NCBI GenBank assembly: GCA_035328465.1
Contig: DAOLIQ010000066.1
Coordinates: forward strand, 1-19,414
DNA: 19,414 nt
Source: JADJEI01 sp035328465
GTDB taxonomy: Bacteria; Bacteroidota; Ignavibacteria; Ignavibacteriales; Ignavibacteriaceae
Reading direction: 5' to 3'
Shown here in pieces: positions 15,905 through 19,414 of this stretch; positions within the stretch are counted from its first letter, which is position 1; each line of letters begins with the position of its first letter. The notes beneath the pieces were generated by a model. That model had not been told where the DNA came from. It saw only the letters and a list, made by a program, of their open reading frames with translations, and made no database searches. A program made the position numbers and the translations under genes.

Positions 15905-17337
15905 TCGTTATTCCAATCAAACTTTTTTCTATTTTCAAAGTATTTAAGTAAAGAATTTTTTGTCGGTCTGTCTTGAATAAACTTATAGCCGGGCAGAGTG
16001 AAAGTACGCTCGTTATTTTCAACTTGATTTTCTGGATAATATTCACTGACCGGTGAACCATAAAGTCTAACTTCATCAACTTTACTATTTGAAAAAATAA
16101 TTGCTGCCGATTCAGATGATGATTTAGCAAGCCCATTCGGTTCATTTTCATCATAAAGGTAGTAAATGCTTTTTGAATCAGAATAAAATTCAGAACGGTT
16201 GATTTTATTTTCCTTAAAATAAATTTTAATTCGGTCAGCAGATGCCTGATCAAATCGAGCTGGATAAATTTTATTCTGCGAAAGTAAGAATGAATTTTTA
16301 TCAATGTCTAAATTCTTAATGCTGCTTCTATCGAGATAAATAGTAATTGAATCACCAGTGAGCTGTGAATTATCGTACCACAAAACAGGCTGTACAGCAT
16401 TGATCTTTTTGGTAATTATTTTATTTTCATTGCGTAAAAATATAGTGGAATTATTTTTAGAAGCGAACGAGCCTTTTAAAATTTCCACCGAATCAGTTGC
16501 TACAAAATAATTAAGCGTATCCCGAAATGATTCCATAATTTGGCTTCTGATTAATAACGAGTCGAGAGTAAAGATAGTTACGGTGTCAATTTGTTCAGGA
16601 GCAAAGGTAGTGTCGATAATATTGATGAAAACAGTATCAACCTGAATTAAAAACGGATTGACATCAATTTTTGTGTACCATCTTTGTGAATAATCTTCGA
16701 GATGATCACCAAAAATCATGGAGTTATTCTTTTTATTTTTAATGGCAACATTGTTAAAGGCAAACGTTATTTTTTGATTTCTGTAATGTTCAAGACTATC
16801 GGCAAAGATAATATTTTCAGCATCAGTTATCTTAACGTCTTTTTGAGCAATTGCTTTTTCCTCTTTACGGAAATACGTCAACTTGTTTGAAGTTAATACA
16901 GAAACGCTGTCATATAGTTTTACATTTTTTTCAAATACTGCTTTATCCAGATCAAAAAAATATTCTCCGCTTTGCGCAGTAAGTTCGACCTCGCGGTCAT
17001 TTAACTTTAACCCAACATGACTTTCACATTTGCGAAGGTTGCCGTAATAAAATCCTTGTTGAGTATAAATTGTCAAATCCTCCTGCCGGGCAATTACATT
17101 ACCGATAAGTTCAGCATCATTGCGCGCAAGATATTGAGTTGCTTTGTCGCAAGTGATCACTACATTACCTTGGGTTAGGGTAACATTTCCAAAAACTTCA
17201 CGGATACTTTCACCGTTTATATTTTTCCCTACAAGGCTGTCACCTATGACTGTGATTGGCACATTCTGTTCCTGAGGAAAAATATTTTCCGGGACAAAAA
17301 AGAGAAGAATAAAAATAAGTGATAAAATTTTTTTCAT
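15901..17337 (-). CDS. Large OstA/LptA-like LPS transport protein
   Basis: A 478-residue periplasmic protein with a signal peptide (about 1-21, ends IFPQ). The N-terminal 200 residues show repeated OstA-type strands: for example VFGNVTLTQGNVVITCDKATQYLARNDAEL, then LTAQSGEYFFDLDKAVFEKNVKLYDS and similar, in which each strand alternates 'G.V....' with 'A..A.Y'. This is the fold of LptA and the N-terminus of LptD. It should form or extend the periplasmic bridge carrying LPS from LptC to LptD. At 478 residues it is far longer than E. coli LptA (185), as is common for OstA-like proteins in Bacteroidota. It lacks the LptD beta-barrel length. The ATG shares its A with the lptC stop (TAATG), and the stop overlaps the lptB start by four bases. 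I left the symbol empty because the LptA equivalence is inferred. Confidence 0.87.
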   Translation of the reverse strand: MKKILSLIFILLFFVPENIFPQEQNVPITVIGDSLVGKNINGESIREVFGNVTLTQGNVVITCDKATQYLARNDAELIGNVIARQEDLTIYTQQGFYYGNLRKCESHVGLKLNDREVELTAQSGEYFFDLDKAVFEKNVKLYDSVSVLTSNKLTYFRKEEKAIAQKDVKITDAENIIFADSLEHYRNQKITFAFNNVAIKNKKNNSMIFGDHLEDYSQRWYTKIDVNPFLIQVDTVFINIIDTTFAPEQIDTVTIFTLDSLLIRSQIMESFRDTLNYFVATDSVEILKGSFASKNNSTIFLRNENKIITKKINAVQPVLWYDNSQLTGDSITIYLDRSSIKNLDIDKNSFLLSQNKIYPARFDQASADRIKIYFKENKINRSEFYSDSKSIYYLYDENEPNGLAKSSSESAAIIFSNSKVDEVRLYGSPVSEYYPENQVENNERTFTLPGYKFIQDRPTKNSLLKYFENRKKFDWNNE

Positions 17338-17873
17338 TACATCGAATCTCTCCGCGTAATATAAGTAACATTATAAATCACATAATTTTTCAATTGCTGA
17401 TCAGATTCAAAACCATAGCCTTCAATTACTTCAGTGGGGGAGGTGATGACCACATATTTATCAGAAACGATTTTTTTATCTTTATTACGCCACATCATTT
17501 CCTGTGTTTTAATTACAACGCCGCTATCGTTAACTGCAACTACGCTATCAATTGCATAAAGATTATTTGTATTGTCATCCACCCTACCTTTTTTCGATGT
17601 TAGGGTTGTAGATGGATTTTCAAATTTATCATAAAAATAAACAATGACATTGCTGTCGAGTAAAGTTTCTTTTGCCTGTTCAAAAACTCTGATCTGCCCG
17701 GCGATTAAAACTGCTTTAATTTTCCCCGAATCACTGAAAGTAATTTTTGAGTTCCAGCTTTCCTGCGAAGGCATTTCTTCCGTTTTTATTCCGGACAATA
17801 TTTTTGGCTTTACCTGTTCTGAATTACAGGATGTGATTAATAAAATAATGATGAATATAAAAAAATATCTCAT
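17337..17873 (-). CDS. lptC: LPS export protein LptC, probable lipoprotein
   Basis: A 178-residue protein of the LptC/YrbK type that receives LPS from the LptBFG complex and hands it to LptA. The N-terminus is a short hydrophobic signal ending in a lipobox, I-T-S-C16, so it is predicted to be a lipoprotein rather than a single-pass protein as in E. coli. The mature part has OstA-like strands (KKGRVDDNTNNLYAIDSVVAVNDSGVVI, then EMMWRNKDKKIVSD and so on), typical of the LptC domain in Bacteroidota. The position between kdsD and the OstA-like gene supports the call. The ATG overlaps the kdsD stop (ATGA). Confidence 0.88.
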   Translation of the reverse strand: MRYFFIFIIILLITSCNSEQVKPKILSGIKTEEMPSQESWNSKITFSDSGKIKAVLIAGQIRVFEQAKETLLDSNVIVYFYDKFENPSTTLTSKKGRVDDNTNNLYAIDSVVAVNDSGVVIKTQEMMWRNKDKKIVSDKYVVITSPTEVIEGYGFESDQQLKNYVIYNVTYITRRDSM

Positions 17874-18847
17874 CGTGAACTTAATCCAAGATTAATAAGA
17901 TCGTGCAGATGAACTATACCAATTGGCTTGTGGTTTTCATCAATAATAATAAGGGTGGTGATTTTATAATTCTCCATTTGTTGAAGCGCGAATGAAGCAA
18001 GATACTCCTGCCTCATTACTTTTGGATTTTTCGTGAGAATATCGGAGGCTTTTAAATTTTTTATCTCCAGTGTTCGTTCAAGTAATCTTCGTAAGTCACC
18101 ATCTGTGATTATTCCTTTCAATATTCCTTGTTCATCAATTACGCAGGTCGTTCCGAGTCGTTTAGATGTAATCTCAAGTATCACATCTTTTATTGAAGCA
18201 TCAACTGATACAGCGGGGATTTTATCTCCGGTAAACATTATCTCTTTTATTTGAAGTGATAATCTTTTGCCAAGACTTCCGCCGGGGTGGAGGAAAGCAA
18301 AATCTTCAGGAGTAAAATTTCTTAATTGAAGAAGCACAACAGAAAGAGCATCACCCATTACAAGGGTTGCTGTAGTTGAAGAAGTCGGCGCGAGGTGGTG
18401 GGGGCAAGCTTCCTCATTCACGTGGACATTAAGCACAACATCGCTTTCTTTTGCAAGCGGGCTTTCCGGATCGCCTGTCATCGTAATAAGTTTAACTCCA
18501 ATACGTTTTAACATCGGAAGCAATTTTGCTAATTCATCTGTCATTCCGCTTTTCGAAATGAGGATAACTACATCCTCCATTCGAACCATACCCAAATCAC
18601 CGTGAAGTGCATCGGTTGGGTGAAGAAATATAGAAGCAGTTCCGGTCGAGTTAAGTGTGGCTACGATCTTTCTGGCTATCAATCCTGATTTGCCCATACC
18701 TGTCAGCACCACCCGTCCTTTGCATTTTAAAATAACTTCGATTGCTTTTACAAAATCTCCGTTGATACTTTTCAAGAGATTTGCTACTGCTTCAGACTCG
18801 ATTCGAATTACGTTTTTGCCTTTTTCAATAATTTCTTCACTGGTCAA
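17870..18847 (-). CDS. kdsD: D-arabinose 5-phosphate isomerase KdsD
   Basis: Interconverts ribulose-5-phosphate and arabinose-5-phosphate, the first step toward Kdo in LPS; 325 residues. The N-terminal SIS domain (about 25-195) has GMGKSG with K53, E105, E146 and H187. These correspond at a constant offset of six to the E. coli KdsD residues K59, E111, E152 and H193. Two CBS repeats follow (about 200-262 and 268-325). Length and order match KdsD/GutQ. The start is TTG at 18847, backed by AGGAGA at 18855-18860 seven bases upstream; the next in-frame Met is residue 51, far inside the domain. Its first 11 bases overlap the end of the upstream gene. kdsC, which follows kdsD in E. coli, is absent here, and lptC comes next with a 4-base overlap. 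Confidence 0.95.
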   Translation of the reverse strand: MTSEEIIEKGKNVIRIESEAVANLLKSINGDFVKAIEVILKCKGRVVLTGMGKSGLIARKIVATLNSTGTASIFLHPTDALHGDLGMVRMEDVVILISKSGMTDELAKLLPMLKRIGVKLITMTGDPESPLAKESDVVLNVHVNEEACPHHLAPTSSTTATLVMGDALSVVLLQLRNFTPEDFAFLHPGGSLGKRLSLQIKEIMFTGDKIPAVSVDASIKDVILEITSKRLGTTCVIDEQGILKGIITDGDLRRLLERTLEIKNLKASDILTKNPKVMRQEYLASFALQQMENYKITTLIIIDENHKPIGIVHLHDLINLGLSSR

Positions 18848-19414
18848 ATTTTTTTCTCCTAAAGAAAAAATGTTTTTTATTTATTTGCTTTTCGGGAAGA
18901 TACAAATCTTCTAATTTCAAATTCAAATTTAATCTTTTCATATACTTATTATAAGAAATAAATGCCTTGCCGAGTTCTTCCTTTGAGTATAAATGTAGTT
19001 CAGAGAAGAGCCTTGCAGGCTTAAGAGCAATTCCCGGATCGCGAATTTTTTTTACAGCCATCAGTTCATTGTAAAAATTTGTAAGCGGGATTAAATGATT
19101 GACTCCGCTCGAAAAATCATGCAGCCAAATTTTTTTAGTTGAAGTTGATACTGCTAACAGATAAAGATCTTGCTTTAGAACAAATTCATTTACTTCAGAA
19201 TTATCTTCAGGGTTTTTATCCCCCGGGTTCCAATCTGAATAGTTCCATCGCTTTAACTCAATCAATTTATGAATTAAAGAAATTTCCGGTGTGAACGACA
19301 AATCAATTTCAATTTGATTGTATTCTTCTTCGTGAATGGTTATATCTAATGAAGCTTCTTCAAATTCAATTCTACCGGAAGCAAAAACAGGGGAGGAGGG
19401 TATTGATAAATCAG
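18837..19414 (-). CDS. Unidentified protein, 5' end beyond the window
   Basis: A partial gene I do not recognise. At least 191 codons are visible, ending in TGA inside the kdsD start region (11-base overlap). The reading frame stays open past the TTG at 19301 to the right edge. The 37 further residues are rich in acidic and beta-type residues (for example RIEFEEASLDITIHEEEYNQ), so that TTG is not the real start. The visible part is mixed alpha/beta with Trp/Lys-rich and Leu-rich segments (IHKLIELKRWNYSDWNPGD, then LYLLAVSTSTKKIWLHD) and a basic C-terminus. No signal peptide can be judged because the N-terminus is missing. Its tail contains the kdsD ribosome binding site, implying coupled expression with the LPS genes. 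Whether its function belongs to that pathway is unknown. Confidence 0.75.
   Translation of the reverse strand, partial: DLSIPSSPVFASGRIEFEEASLDITIHEEEYNQIEIDLSFTPEISLIHKLIELKRWNYSDWNPGDKNPEDNSEVNEFVLKQDLYLLAVSTSTKKIWLHDFSSGVNHLIPLTNFYNELMAVKKIRDPGIALKPARLFSELHLYSKEELGKAFISYNKYMKRLNLNLKLEDLYLPEKQINKKHFFFRRKKFDQ

Noticed and set aside
15894..16304. A 136-codon minus-strand open frame inside the OstA-like gene
   Set aside because: It lies in another frame of a gene with clear family features, has Ile/Lys/Phe-rich composition typical of out-of-frame AT-rich DNA, and shows no motif or ribosome binding site.

Overview
The window is AT-rich bacterial chromosome, densely packed with housekeeping genes and almost entirely on the minus strand. 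It most likely comes from the Ignavibacteria or a close relative in the Bacteroidota/Chlorobiota group. The evidence is a type IX secretion (T9SS) C-terminal sorting domain with the YPNPFNPST-type motif on a secreted M43 metalloprotease, a complete LPS-export gene set (Gram-negative envelope), and a six-domain ribosomal protein S1. Several genes carry clear AGGAG-type ribosome binding sites while others have only A/T-rich leaders. The taxonomic call is inference from protein style, not from a marker gene. I see no rRNA, tRNA, CRISPR array, insertion sequence, phage gene or integrase.

Layout, read along the minus strand from the right edge. (1) 19414-15161 is a tightly overlapping envelope operon: a 5'-truncated unknown gene, kdsD (arabinose-5-phosphate isomerase), lptC, a large OstA/LptA-like protein and lptB. 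Each junction overlaps by 1 to 11 bases. KdsD makes the precursor of Kdo for the LPS inner core; LptC, the OstA-like protein and LptB move finished LPS across the periplasm. (2) 14945-12774 is a T9SS-exported M43 (pappalysin-like) protease with a PKD domain, ending in a strong terminator. (3) 12503-10680 is an AMP-forming long-chain acyl-CoA synthetase with its own terminator. (4) 9838-10602 is the only plus-strand gene, an inositol-monophosphatase-family protein divergent from lon. (5) 9622-2262 is a long minus-strand cluster: lon, free-methionine-(R)-sulfoxide reductase, dnaX, cmk and rpsA. A good sigma70-type promoter precedes lon, a hairpin leader precedes rpsA, and a strong terminator follows rpsA. 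(6) 2205-113 holds mtaB (tRNA methylthiotransferase) and an overlapping small envelope-type gene resembling DUF5683 proteins.

No intergenic stretch exceeds 300 bases; the largest are about 270 bases (12504-12773) and two of about 215 bases (9623-9837 and 14946-15160). The window looks like core genome, and I found no convincing new multi-gene system. The points most worth a second look are regulatory: the rpsA leader hairpin, the terminator wedged only 10 bases before mtaB, an in-register A_AAA_AAC heptamer in dnaX, non-ATG starts for lon, kdsD and the protease, and the unidentified gene running off the right edge.
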